From Streptomyces uncialis (GTDB lineage: Bacteria > Actinomycetota > Actinomycetes > Streptomycetales > Streptomycetaceae), in contig NZ_LFBV01000008.1 in NCBI RefSeq assembly GCF_001905345.1, positions 124,001-188,000 of the forward strand: a stretch of 64,000 nt of DNA. The letters are read 5' to 3'. The number at the start of each line of letters is the position of its first letter. Positions within the stretch are counted from its first letter, which is position 1. Of the stretch, positions 1-8,143 are shown piece by piece. Under the pieces are notes generated by a model. It did no database searches. It was not told the DNA's origin and saw only the letters and a program-made list of their open reading frames with translations. The position numbers and the translations under genes were made by a program.

Positions 1-537
1 CCCGCCCCGAGAGGCGGGTTCCACTACTCCAACACCAACTACGTGGTCCTCGGCGAGGTGGTCGAGCGGGTGACCGGCCGCTCCTACGCGCGGGAGGTCC
101 GCCGCCGGTTGATCCTCCCGCTGGGGCTGACGGGCACCCGCTTCCCGGCCACCCCCCGGGCGGCGGGCGCGTCCGGTGACCTGGTGTCGACACTGGACGA
201 CCTCAACGCCTTCCACACGGCGCTGCTGAGCGGCGCGCTGCTGGCGCCGCCGCAGCTGCGGACGATGCTGGACACCCGGGCCACCGGAGGTGTGTACGGC
301 ATGGGTGTCCTTCCCACGGAACTGCCGTGCGGGGTCACCGTCTGGGGCCACGCCGGCCGGATTCCCGGCACCTGGGCCCGCAGCGCGGTCGCCGCCGACG
401 GCACCCGGGCCGTCACCTACCGCACGGACACCGACACACCGCCCCGGCCGGGCGGGGAGCTGCCACTGCTGACGGCCGTGTTCTGCCCGCCCGGCACCCG
501 CCCCACCCCGCCCGAAGACCCACCCGGCCCCTCCTGA
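1..537 (+). CDS. Serine hydrolase, beta-lactamase/DD-peptidase-like (3' part)
   Basis: The open frame enters from the left edge and ends at a TGA at 535-537, so only the C-terminal ~178 residues are present. The first residues include FHYSNTNY followed by VVLGEVVERVTG. This is the YxN motif region of class C beta-lactamase and D-alanyl-D-alanine carboxypeptidase-like serine hydrolases, followed by their usual 'Y..LGxIIExVTG' helix. The SxxK nucleophile motif would lie upstream of the window. A later GHAGRIPG segment fits the HxG (KTG-equivalent) strand. Proteins of this family in actinomycetes are usually exported and act on peptidoglycan or small esters, but the substrate cannot be told here. 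The Pro-rich C-terminus looks like a natural end. Confidence 0.75.
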   Translation, partial: PAPRGGFHYSNTNYVVLGEVVERVTGRSYAREVRRRLILPLGLTGTRFPATPRAAGASGDLVSTLDDLNAFHTALLSGALLAPPQLRTMLDTRATGGVYGMGVLPTELPCGVTVWGHAGRIPGTWARSAVAADGTRAVTYRTDTDTPPRPGGELPLLTAVFCPPGTRPTPPEDPPGPS

Positions 538-593
538 ACCCGCCCCGCCGACCGGCGGCCCCACCGGCCCCGCCCCGGATTACGGGACAGCTC

Positions 594-2306
594 TTAGCCC
601 AGCGGGACGATGTCGGGCGCGCCGAGGCGTGCCGCGTCGGCCGTGAGGTCGTCGGGCTGCCGCTGGGACTCGCGCTCCGCCTCCACCCGCTTCTCGTAGT
701 GCTGGACCTCCCGGTCGGTCCGCTCCTTGTCCCAGCCGAGCACCGGTGCCATCAGCTCGGCGGCCTCCCGTGCGCAGCGGGTGCCCCGGTCGAACGTCTC
801 GATGGAGATCCGGGTCCGCCGGGTGAGGACGTCGTCCAGATGGCGGGCGCCCTCGTGGGAGGCCGCGTAGACGACCTCGGCGCGCAGATAGTCGTCCGCG
901 CCCTGGAGCGGGGCCGCGAGACCCGGATCGTCGGCGATCAGGGCGAGCACCTCTTCGCTCAGCGAGCCGTAGCGGTTGAGCAGATGCTCGACCCGGACCA
1001 CATGGAGACCCGTCCGCGCGGCGGTCCGCGCACGGGCGTTCCACAGGGCGCGGTAGCCCTCGGCCCCGACCAGCGGCACGTCCTCGGTGACGCATTCGGC
1101 GACCCGCTGGTCGAGCGCGTGGACCGCCTCGTCCACCGCGTCCTTGGCCATCACCCGGTACGTCGTGTACTTGCCGCCCGCGACGACGACGAGGCCGGGT
1201 ACGGGGTGGGCGACCGTGTGTTCACGGGACAGCTTGCTGGTGGCGTCGGACTCCCCGGCGAGCAGGGGGCGCAGCCCCGCGTAGACGCCCTGGACGTCGT
1301 CACGGGTGAGGGGGACCGCGAGGACCGAGTTCACATGCTCCAGCAGATAGTCGATGTCGGCGCTGGAGGCGGCGGGGTGGGCCTTGTCGAGATCCCAGTC
1401 GGTGTCGGTGGTGCCGACGATCCAGTGCCGGCCCCAGGGGATGACGAACAGGACGCTCTTCTCCGTACGGAGGATCAGTCCGGTGCTGGAGTTGATGCGG
1501 TCCTTGGGGACGACGAGGTGGATGCCCTTGGAGGCGCGGACGTGGAACTGGCCGCGCTCACCGACCATCGCCTGGGTGTCGTCGGTCCACACACCGGTGG
1601 CGTTGACGACCTGCTTGGCGCGGATCTCGTACTCACCGCCGCCGCCCTCGACGTCCTGGACCCGGGCGCCGACGACCCGCTCCCCCTCGCGCAGAAAGCC
1701 GGTGACCCGGGCGCGGTTGGCGACCTTCGCCCCGTACGCCGCCGCGGTGCGGACCAGGGTGGCGACATAGCGGGCGTCGTCCATCTGGGCGTCGTAGTAC
1801 TGGAGGGCGCCGGTCAGGGCGTCCTTCTTCAGACAGGGGGCGACCCGCAGGGCGTGGCCGCGGGACAGATGGCGGTGCGTCGGCAGGCCCCGGCCATGGC
1901 CCCTGGCCATCGACATGGCGTCGTACAGGGCGACGCCCGATCCCGCGTACCACCGCTCCCACCCCTTGTGCTGCAAGGGGTAGAGGAACGGGACCGGCTT
2001 CACCAGATGGGGCGCCAGCCGCTCCAGGAGCAGTCCGCGTTCCTTGAGGGCCTCGCGGACGAGGGCGAAGTCCAGCATCTCCAGATAGCGCAGCCCGCCG
2101 TGGATCAGCTTGCTGGAACGGCTCGATGTGCCCGACGCCCAGTCACGCGCCTCCACCAGCCCGGTGGACAGCCCTCTCGTGACGGAGTCCAGCGCGGTGC
2201 CCGCGCCTACCACCCCGGCGCCCACGACGAGGATGTCCAGCTCACGCTCGGCCATCCCCGCGAGTGCCTCGGCGCGCTCCGCCGGGCCCAGTGTCGCTGT
2301 CCTCAC
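594..2306 (-). CDS. glpD: Glycerol-3-phosphate dehydrogenase, FAD-dependent
   Basis: This 570-residue protein oxidises sn-glycerol-3-phosphate to dihydroxyacetone phosphate and passes electrons to the membrane quinone pool. The N-terminal FAD fold shows VVGAGVVGAG near residue 26, followed by the family block SSRSSKLIHGGLRYLE. The C-terminal DAO_C domain ends near the stop. I chose the GTG at 2304-2306 because GGGAGG lies about six bases upstream and the protein then begins shortly before the FAD fold; the open frame continues to 2489 but without family sequence. The gene is transcribed away from a nucleotide-sugar dehydrogenase homologue. No glpF or glpK is visible in the window. Confidence 0.93.
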   Translation of the reverse strand: MRTATLGPAERAEALAGMAERELDILVVGAGVVGAGTALDSVTRGLSTGLVEARDWASGTSSRSSKLIHGGLRYLEMLDFALVREALKERGLLLERLAPHLVKPVPFLYPLQHKGWERWYAGSGVALYDAMSMARGHGRGLPTHRHLSRGHALRVAPCLKKDALTGALQYYDAQMDDARYVATLVRTAAAYGAKVANRARVTGFLREGERVVGARVQDVEGGGGEYEIRAKQVVNATGVWTDDTQAMVGERGQFHVRASKGIHLVVPKDRINSSTGLILRTEKSVLFVIPWGRHWIVGTTDTDWDLDKAHPAASSADIDYLLEHVNSVLAVPLTRDDVQGVYAGLRPLLAGESDATSKLSREHTVAHPVPGLVVVAGGKYTTYRVMAKDAVDEAVHALDQRVAECVTEDVPLVGAEGYRALWNARARTAARTGLHVVRVEHLLNRYGSLSEEVLALIADDPGLAAPLQGADDYLRAEVVYAASHEGARHLDDVLTRRTRISIETFDRGTRCAREAAELMAPVLGWDKERTDREVQHYEKRVEAERESQRQPDDLTADAARLGAPDIVPLG

Positions 2307-2635
2307 CGCTGCCTCCCGTCCTTGTCCGGGCCGCTCGCGCCCGGTCGCGTACTGCCAGTCGTGCCGCGTCTGTCCTGCTCGTCTGCCCCGTCCCGGCGCC
2401 CGCACCTCTCCCGTGTCCGCCCGCCCATCCTCCCCCCGCGTTCCGATTCTCGCCGGGCGGCCCGAGATCCACCACCACCCCTCGTCCACCTGTGGACAAC
2501 ACTCGGTGAATCACCGCCACCCAATACCGCATAACGGTCATATTTACGCCTAGTCTGACATTGCGCTCGCCCATTCTGTCCACAGGGCTTGCGCGACCCT
2601 CCCGTTCCGGCTAGAGGGAAGGACGCCTCGCCGTC
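2307..2635. promoter_or_regulatory. Divergent glpD / sugar-dehydrogenase promoter region with DnaA-box-like sites
   Basis: This gap separates two divergent genes and contains the most AT-rich stretch nearby (about 2515-2560, with ATAACGGTCATATTTACG). Two DnaA-box-like 9-mers flank it: TGTGGACAA at 2491-2499 (a perfect TTGTCCACA on the minus strand) and CTGTCCACA at 2576-2584 (8 of 9). A TAGTCT at 2551-2556 could be a -10 for the plus-strand gene, but no convincing -35 is seen. The glpD GTG and its Shine-Dalgarno are at the left end. Confidence 0.45.
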
Positions 2636-3898
2636 ATGCCCGCAGACCTCGCCGTCATCGGCCTCGGCCACCTCGGCCTGCCGCTCGCCCAGGCGGCGGT
2701 GGCCGCCGGAATCGCCACCCTCGGCCATGACCCCGGGCCCGCCCCCGACCGCTCCCCCGCCCCCTGGGGCGACCCCGCCCCGCCCCTGGACACCGGCGTC
2801 CTGTCCACCGCCGAACTGCGCCGGATGCTCGCCACCGGCTTCACCCCCACCGCCGACCCCAAGGGCCTCGGCCGGGTCCGTACGGCGGTCATCTGCGTCC
2901 CCGCGCCACGCGGCGCGGACGGTTCACCCGATCTCGCCCAGGTGGGTGACGCCGCCCGCGTCCTCGCCGCCCGGCTGCGCCCGCACACCACCGTCATCCT
3001 GGAGTCACCCGTCCCGCCGGGCACCACCGAGGACTTCCTCCTGCCGCTCCTGGAGGAGGGCTCCGGACTGCGCGCGGGCCGCGACTTCCACCTCGCGTAC
3101 TCCCCCAGCCGGATCGACCCCGGCAACCGCGACCACCGCTACACCGCCACCCCCAAGGTCATCGGCGGACTCACCCCCGCCTGCACCGAGTCCGCCGCCG
3201 CGTTCTACGGCCGCCTCACCGACAAGGTCGTCCGCGCGCGCGGCACCCGGGAAGCCGAGACGGTCCAGCTCCTGGAGACCAACTTCCGGCACGTCAACAT
3301 CGCCCTCGTCAACGAGATGGCCGTCCTGTGCCATGACCTCGGCGTCGACCTGTGGGACGTCGTCCGCTGCGCCGAGACCAAACCGTTCGGCTTCCAGGCG
3401 TTCCGCCCCGGACCCGGCGTCGGCGGCCACGGTGTGCCCCAGGACCTCGCGGGCCCCCAGTACGCGGTCCGGCCGCTGCGTATGGTCGAACTCGCCCAAC
3501 AGGTCAACAGCCAGATGCCCCGCTACGTCATCCAGCGCGCCGCCGCCCTGCTCAACGAGCACGGGAAGTCCGCGCGGGGCGCCCGGGTGCTGCTCCTCGG
3601 CGTCACCTACAAGCCGGACGTGCCCGACCAGCAGGGCTCCCCCGCGCAGGAGATCGCGACCCGCCTCATGGAACTCGGCGCCTCCGTCAGCTACCACGAC
3701 CCGTACGTCCCCGCGTGGAGCGTGCTGGACCGCCCCGTCCCCCGGGCCGACTCCCTCTACGACTCCGCCGCCGACGCCGACCTGACGCTGCTCCTCCAGC
3801 ACCACCGCACGTACGACCTCCAGGGCCTCGCGGTCAAGGCCCAACTCCTCCTGGACACCAGAGGCACCACCCCCACAGGCTCAGCCCACCGCCTCTGA
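2636..3898 (+). CDS. UDP-glucose/GDP-mannose dehydrogenase family protein, catalytic Cys replaced by Gly
   Basis: This 420-residue protein has the three-part layout of NAD-dependent nucleotide-sugar dehydrogenases. It has an N-terminal Rossmann fold (VIGLGHLGLPLAQ), a central helix (ETNFRHVNIALVNEMAVLC), the substrate loop FRPGPGVGGH, and a C-terminal domain beginning ARVLLLGVTYKPDVPD. Family members oxidise the sugar C6 alcohol to a uronate in two steps, and the second needs a cysteine in GGHC-x-P-x-D. Here the segment reads GGHGVPQDL, so residue 266 is Gly (codon GGT). The rest of the loop is intact. It may be a single-step oxidase, a non-enzymatic homologue or a differently acting enzyme. 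It is monocistronic, divergent from glpD. The ATG follows a GGAAGG that lies rather far upstream, so the start is less certain. Confidence 0.82.
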   Translation: MPADLAVIGLGHLGLPLAQAAVAAGIATLGHDPGPAPDRSPAPWGDPAPPLDTGVLSTAELRRMLATGFTPTADPKGLGRVRTAVICVPAPRGADGSPDLAQVGDAARVLAARLRPHTTVILESPVPPGTTEDFLLPLLEEGSGLRAGRDFHLAYSPSRIDPGNRDHRYTATPKVIGGLTPACTESAAAFYGRLTDKVVRARGTREAETVQLLETNFRHVNIALVNEMAVLCHDLGVDLWDVVRCAETKPFGFQAFRPGPGVGGHGVPQDLAGPQYAVRPLRMVELAQQVNSQMPRYVIQRAAALLNEHGKSARGARVLLLGVTYKPDVPDQQGSPAQEIATRLMELGASVSYHDPYVPAWSVLDRPVPRADSLYDSAADADLTLLLQHHRTYDLQGLAVKAQLLLDTRGTTPTGSAHRL

Positions 3899-3909
3899 CA
3901 CCCCCCGCC

Positions 3910-4140
3910 CCCGAAGAACAGCCCCAGGTGGGCGCCCCAAAGGGGCGCGGGGCCGCACCCGAAGAGGCACCGCGAGGAACGCGCCCCAAAGGGGCGCGGG
4001 GAACTGCGCAAAACACGAGGACGGCCCCGTACCCGAAGAACAACCGACCAGGGCAGCATCCAGGGGCGCGGGGAACTGCGCACCCACGAACGACCCGCAC
4101 AGGGACAAGACCGCCCAGCACAGGAAACCCGGGGTCCGGG
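3910..4140. repeat. Intergenic GC-rich hairpin repeats (cluster 1)
   Basis: The 315-bp gap between the convergent dehydrogenase and guaB3 has no gene. It holds two full copies of the family motif GGGGCGCGGGGAACTGCGCA (around 3988 and 4063) and a diverged one near 3942. One is preceded by the GCGCCCCAAAGGGGCGC hairpin. The linker CACGAACGACCCGCACAGGG seen here recurs in the other clusters. The hairpins may end both converging transcripts. Confidence 0.8.
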
Positions 4141-4213
4141 ACCACAAAAAACGGGGGCGCCCCGGCCGACCCCGACCGAAGCACCCCCGAACCGCCCTAG
4201 CTCCAGGGCACCG

Positions 4214-5338
4214 TCACCGCTTGTGCTGAGCGTCCGCCACCGTGACCTCCACCCGCTGGAACTCCTTGAGCTCGCTGTACCCGGTGGTGGCCATGGCCCG
4301 CCGCAGCGCGCCGAAGAAGTTCATCGAACCGTCGGGGATGTGCGAGGGCCCGGTGAGGATCTCCTCCGTGGTCCCGACGACCCCGAGGTCGACCCGCTTG
4401 CCGCGCGGCACGTCCTCGTGGACCGCCTCCATGCCCCAGTGCAGGCCACGGCCGGGCGCGTCCGTCGCACGGGCCAGCGGCGAACCCATCATCACGGCGT
4501 CCGCACCGCAGGCGATGGCCTTCGGCAGGTCGCCGGACCAGCCCACCCCGCCGTCCGCGATGACGTGCGCGTACCGGCCGCCGGACTCGTCCATGTAGTC
4601 ACGGCGGGCCGCGGCCACGTCCGCGACCGCGGTCGCCATCGGCACCTGGATGCCCAGCACATTGCGCGTGGTGTGCGCGGCGCCCCCGCCGAAGCCGACG
4701 AGCACACCCGCCGCCCCGGTCCGCATCAGATGCAGCGCGGCGGTGTACGTGGCGCAGCCGCCGACGATCACCGGCACGTCCAGCTCGTAGATGAACTGCT
4801 TCAGGTTCAGCGGTTCGGCGGCACCCGACACATGCTCGGCGGAGACCGTCGTGCCCCGGATGACGAAGATGTCGACACCGGCGTCCACCACGGCCTTGGA
4901 GAACTCGGCGGTCCGCTGCGGTGAGAGGGCGGCGGCGGTGACCACACCGGCGTCGCGCACCTCCTTGATACGGAGGCCGATCAGCTCTTCCTTGATCGGC
5001 TCCTCGTAGATCTCCTGGAGGCGCCGCGTCGCGGTGTCCGTCTCCAGCTCCGCGATCTCGTCGAGCAGCGGCTGCGGGTCCTCGTACCGCGTCCAGAGCC
5101 CTTCGAGGTTGAGCACGCCGAGGCCGCCCAGCTCCCCGATACGGATGGCGGTCTGCGGGGAGACGACCGAGTCCATGGGGGCGGCCAGGAACGGCAGCTC
5201 GAAGCGGTAGGCGTCGATCTGCCAGGCGATCGAGACCTCCTTCGGGTCGCGGGTGCGACGGCTCGGGACGACGGCGATGTCGTCGAAGGCGTACGCCCGG
5301 CGGCCGCGCTTGCCGCGTCCGATCTCGATCTCAGTCAC
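4214..5338 (-). CDS. guaB3: GuaB3 family IMP dehydrogenase-related protein
   Basis: This 374-residue TIM-barrel protein of the IMPDH/GMP reductase superfamily lacks the CBS (Bateman) pair found in GuaB. It starts YAFDDIAVVPSRRTRDP and keeps LAAPMDSVVSP, the phosphate loop VIADGGVGWSGD and GADAVMMGSPLA. The IMPDH catalytic loop GSICTTR is replaced by GAAHTTR, so the nucleophilic Cys position is His222. Actinobacteria usually carry this paralogue directly beside guaB, as here (138 bp downstream, same strand), and in mycobacteria the paralogue is reported not to act as a normal IMP dehydrogenase. The role is therefore open; NAD(P)-dependent purine chemistry or regulation is possible. The GTG start at 5338 gives the conserved N-terminus. 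Confidence 0.9.
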   Translation of the reverse strand: MTEIEIGRGKRGRRAYAFDDIAVVPSRRTRDPKEVSIAWQIDAYRFELPFLAAPMDSVVSPQTAIRIGELGGLGVLNLEGLWTRYEDPQPLLDEIAELETDTATRRLQEIYEEPIKEELIGLRIKEVRDAGVVTAAALSPQRTAEFSKAVVDAGVDIFVIRGTTVSAEHVSGAAEPLNLKQFIYELDVPVIVGGCATYTAALHLMRTGAAGVLVGFGGGAAHTTRNVLGIQVPMATAVADVAAARRDYMDESGGRYAHVIADGGVGWSGDLPKAIACGADAVMMGSPLARATDAPGRGLHWGMEAVHEDVPRGKRVDLGVVGTTEEILTGPSHIPDGSMNFFGALRRAMATTGYSELKEFQRVEVTVADAQHKR

Positions 5339-5400
5339 GTGTGTGGCCTTTCCCTCTGCTGCGTTTCAGCGCCTCCCAGTATCCCCGACCCGCATGCGAA

Positions 5401-5430
5401 GGGCGGCTCCGGAGTCCTCCGGAGCCGCCC
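5401..5430 (-). terminator. Terminator hairpin after guaB
   Basis: GGGCGGCTCCGGAG is followed by two bases and then its exact reverse complement, giving a 14-bp perfect stem. It begins 46 bp beyond the guaB stop. No U-run follows, as is common for Streptomyces terminators. Confidence 0.75.
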
Positions 5431-5476
5431 TGCCCGCGCGGTGCCGCGCCTGGGAACGCGGGTAACCCTGCGTGAA

Positions 5477-6985
5477 CTACTTGTGACGGCTGTAGTTCGG
5501 TGCCTCGACCGTCATCTGGATGTCGTGCGGGTGGCTCTCCTTGAGCCCCGCCGAGGTGATCCGGACGAACCGGCCCCGGTCCTGGAGCTGGGGCACCGTC
5601 CGGCCGCCGACGTAGAACATCGACTGGCGCAGTCCGCCGACGAGCTGGTGGACGACCGCCGAGAGCGGACCCCGGTAGGGCACCTGGCCCTCGATGCCCT
5701 CGGGCACCAGCTTCTCGTCGGACGCCACGCCCTCCTGGAAGTAGCGATCCTTGGAGAAGGACTGCCGGTCGCCCCGGGACTGCATCGCGCCGAGCGAGCC
5801 CATGCCCCGGTACGACTTGAACTGCTTGCCGTTGATGAACATCAGCTCACCGGGGGACTCCTCGCACCCGGCGAGCAGGGAGCCCAGCATCACGGTGTCG
5901 GCACCGGCGACCAGGGCCTTCGCGATGTCGCCGGAGTACTGGAGGCCACCGTCCCCGATGACGGGGATGCCCGCGGCCTTGGCGGCCAGCGAGGCCTCGT
6001 AAATGGCGGTGACCTGCGGTACGCCGATACCCGCGACGACCCGGGTGGTGCAGATGGAACCGGGGCCGACGCCGACCTTGATCCCGTCGACACCGGCGTC
6101 GATGAGGGCCTGCGCGCCGTCACGGGTGGCGATGTTGCCGCCGATGACATCGACGCCGCCCCCGTTCGACTTGATCTTGGCGACCATGTCCCCGACGAGC
6201 TTGGAGTGGCCGTGCGCGGTGTCCACCACGATGAAGTCGACGCCCGCCTCGACCAGCGCCTGGGCCCGCTCGAAGGCGTCCCCGGCGACCCCGACGGCCG
6301 CGCCGACGAGCAGCCGGCCCTCGGCGTCCTTGGCGGCGTTCGGGTACTTCTCGGCCTTGACGAAGTCCTTGACGGTGATGAGGCCCTTGAGGATGCCGCT
6401 GTCGTCCACGAGCGGCAGCTTCTCGATCTTGTGGCGGCGCAGCAGCTCCATGGCGTCGGTGCCGGAGATGCCGACCTTGCCGGTGACCAGCGGCATCGGC
6501 GTCATGACCTCGCGGACCTGCCGGGCGCGGTCCGTCTCGAAGGCCATGTCACGGTTGGTGACGATGCCGAGCAGCTTGCCGTTGCCGTCGGTGACGGGGA
6601 CACCGCTGATCCGGAACTTGGCACAGATCGCGTCGGCCTCGCCGAGCGTGGCGTCCGGGTGCACGGTGATCGGGTCGGTGACCATGCCCGACTCGGAGCG
6701 CTTGACCAGGTCGACCTGGTTCGCCTGGTCGGCGATCGACAGGTTCCGGTGCAGGACGCCCACGCCGCCCTGGCGGGCCATCGCGATGGCCATCCGGGAC
6801 TCGGTGACCTTGTCCATCGCCGCGGAGAGCAGCGGGATGTTCACGCGGACGTTGCGGGAGATGTACGAGGAGGTGTCGATCTGGTCCGGGGCCATCTCCG
6901 AGGCGCCCGGCAGAAGCAGCACATCGTCGTAGGTCAGCCCGAGCGTCGCGAATTTCTCGGGTACTCCGTCGACGTTGGCAGTCAT
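5477..6985 (-). CDS. guaB: Inosine-5'-monophosphate dehydrogenase
   Basis: GuaB converts IMP to XMP with NAD+, the committed step to GMP. The 502-residue protein starts with FATLGLTYDDVLLLPGASE and LLSAAMDKVTE. It then has two CBS motifs (about residues 100-225, MVTDPITVHPDATLGEAD and VREVMTPMPLVT) and returns to the barrel with the catalytic loop GPGSICTTR (Cys312), GDGGLQYSGD and MLGSLLAG, then the flap SYRGMGSLGAM. The ATG at 6983-6985 has GGGAAGG about six bases upstream; the open frame runs to 7186 into repeat DNA that is not coding. It is followed by a perfect hairpin and then guaB3. Confidence 0.97.
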   Translation of the reverse strand: MTANVDGVPEKFATLGLTYDDVLLLPGASEMAPDQIDTSSYISRNVRVNIPLLSAAMDKVTESRMAIAMARQGGVGVLHRNLSIADQANQVDLVKRSESGMVTDPITVHPDATLGEADAICAKFRISGVPVTDGNGKLLGIVTNRDMAFETDRARQVREVMTPMPLVTGKVGISGTDAMELLRRHKIEKLPLVDDSGILKGLITVKDFVKAEKYPNAAKDAEGRLLVGAAVGVAGDAFERAQALVEAGVDFIVVDTAHGHSKLVGDMVAKIKSNGGGVDVIGGNIATRDGAQALIDAGVDGIKVGVGPGSICTTRVVAGIGVPQVTAIYEASLAAKAAGIPVIGDGGLQYSGDIAKALVAGADTVMLGSLLAGCEESPGELMFINGKQFKSYRGMGSLGAMQSRGDRQSFSKDRYFQEGVASDEKLVPEGIEGQVPYRGPLSAVVHQLVGGLRQSMFYVGGRTVPQLQDRGRFVRITSAGLKESHPHDIQMTVEAPNYSRHK

Positions 6986-7114
6986 GACACCTTCCCAGAT
7001 GGGCTTGTCCGTGCGGGATGTCCATGCTAACGGGAAGCGGGCCGCTCTCATTCCATGTTCGCGTCCACCCCTGCTCGTGCGCTCGTCAGCAGGGCAGGGC
7101 AACGTCCCGAAAGG

Positions 7115-7260
7115 CAGCGGAACGCGCCACGAAGGGGGGCGGGGAACTGCGCACCTCACGAGCGACGGCAGAGCAACGAAGTACACCCACCGGACAGACC
7201 CAGGAAGCGCAAGCGAAGGGCGCCCAGCGCGGGAAACCCGGGGCGGAACCGAAAGACGGG
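7115..7260. repeat. Intergenic GC-rich repeat between sigma factor gene and guaB
   Basis: This repeat-family copy holds a diverged GGGGAACTGCGCA core at about 7140, then the linker CGAGCGACGGCAGAGCAACG and the companion segment GGAAGCGCAAGCGAAGG at about 7202. These two pieces travel together in the other clusters. The guaB promoter must lie within or beside this repeat in the 282-bp gap; I see no clear -35/-10 pair. Confidence 0.7.
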
Positions 7261-7267
7261 GCCGGGG

Positions 7268-7933
7268 CTACTGCTCCGCGAGAGCCCGCAGCCGGCTCAG
7301 CGCACGGTGCTGCGCGACCCGCACCGCTCCCGGCGACATCCCCAGCATCTGCCCGGTCTCCTCCGCCGTGAGCCCCACGGCGATCCGCAGCAGCAGCAGC
7401 TCCCGCTGGTTCTCGGGAAGATTCGCCAGCAGCTTCTTCGCCCACTCGGCGTCACTGCTGAGCAGCGCCCGCTCCTCGGGCCCCAGCGAGTCGTCGGGCC
7501 GCTCGGGCATCTCGTCGGACGGCACGGCCGTCGACCCGGGATGCCGCATCGCGGCCCGCTGGAGATCGGCGACCTTGTGCGCGGCGATCGCGAAGACGAA
7601 CGCCTCGAACGGCCGGCCGGTGTCCTTGTAGCGCGGCAGCGCGAGCAGCACCGCGACACAGACCTCCTGCGCGAGGTCCTCCACGAAGTGCCGCGCGTCC
7701 CCGGGCAGCCGGGACAGCCGCGTACGGCAGTACCGCAGCGCGAGCGGATGCACCCGCGCGAGCAGATCGTGCGTGGCCTGTGCGTCACCGTCGACCGCAC
7801 GGTGGACGAGCGCACCGATCACCGTGGTCTCGTCTTCGCGCATCGGTCCATGGTGCCTTGACGTCTCGTCGTCCGTGGCACCGCGTCCGTACTTGTGCAC
7901 CGAAGCGTTATGAGCAGGTGCGCCGGCGCTCAT
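7268..7933 (-). CDS. shbA: RNA polymerase sigma factor, ShbA/SigD type
   Basis: This is a sigma-70 family factor of ECF size. Region 2 spans HDLLARVHPLALRYCRTRL through FVFAIAAHKVADLQR, and the region 4 helix-turn-helix is LTAEETGQMLGMSPGAVRVA. The neighbours guaB, bldM and whiD mirror the mycobacterial guaB2-sigD-whiB3 neighbourhood. In Streptomyces the factor at this locus is the one reported to drive transcription of hrdB, the principal sigma gene. The ATG at 7933 has GGAGGG eight bases upstream; an internal ATG at 7843 would give a protein 30 residues shorter, starting MREDETT. No anti-sigma gene is adjacent. Name by synteny and sequence recall. Confidence 0.82.
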   Translation of the reverse strand: MSAGAPAHNASVHKYGRGATDDETSRHHGPMREDETTVIGALVHRAVDGDAQATHDLLARVHPLALRYCRTRLSRLPGDARHFVEDLAQEVCVAVLLALPRYKDTGRPFEAFVFAIAAHKVADLQRAAMRHPGSTAVPSDEMPERPDDSLGPEERALLSSDAEWAKKLLANLPENQRELLLLRIAVGLTAEETGQMLGMSPGAVRVAQHRALSRLRALAEQ

Positions 7934-8086
7934 GTCCCGCTCCCTCCCCTTCCGCTCGGTCGGTCCGTCCCCGAGGAACTCCACACCTCAAGGATGCGGC
8001 ATCGGCCGGGAAACCGGAGCCGGGTGCCGTACCGGCCATCCCCGGGGGGCGGGCGTCGGCCACCGCGCGCGGCCCGGCGCGGCCCG

Positions 8087-8111
8087 CCCCGCCCGCCGGT
8101 GGCGGGCGGGG
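8087..8111 (-). terminator. Terminator hairpin after bldM
   Basis: CCCCGCCCGCC, a GGT loop and GGCGGGCGGGG form an 11-bp perfect stem 33 bp beyond the bldM stop and before the sigma-factor gene. Confidence 0.65.
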
Positions 8112-8143
8112 ATCGCCGTACCCCTGGGGCGGCACCCGCGTTC

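Noticed and set aside
327..2534. 735-codon open frame on the plus strand
   Set aside because: It lies antisense to glpD, whose motifs and ribosome-binding site are clear. The frame is open only because of high third-position GC.
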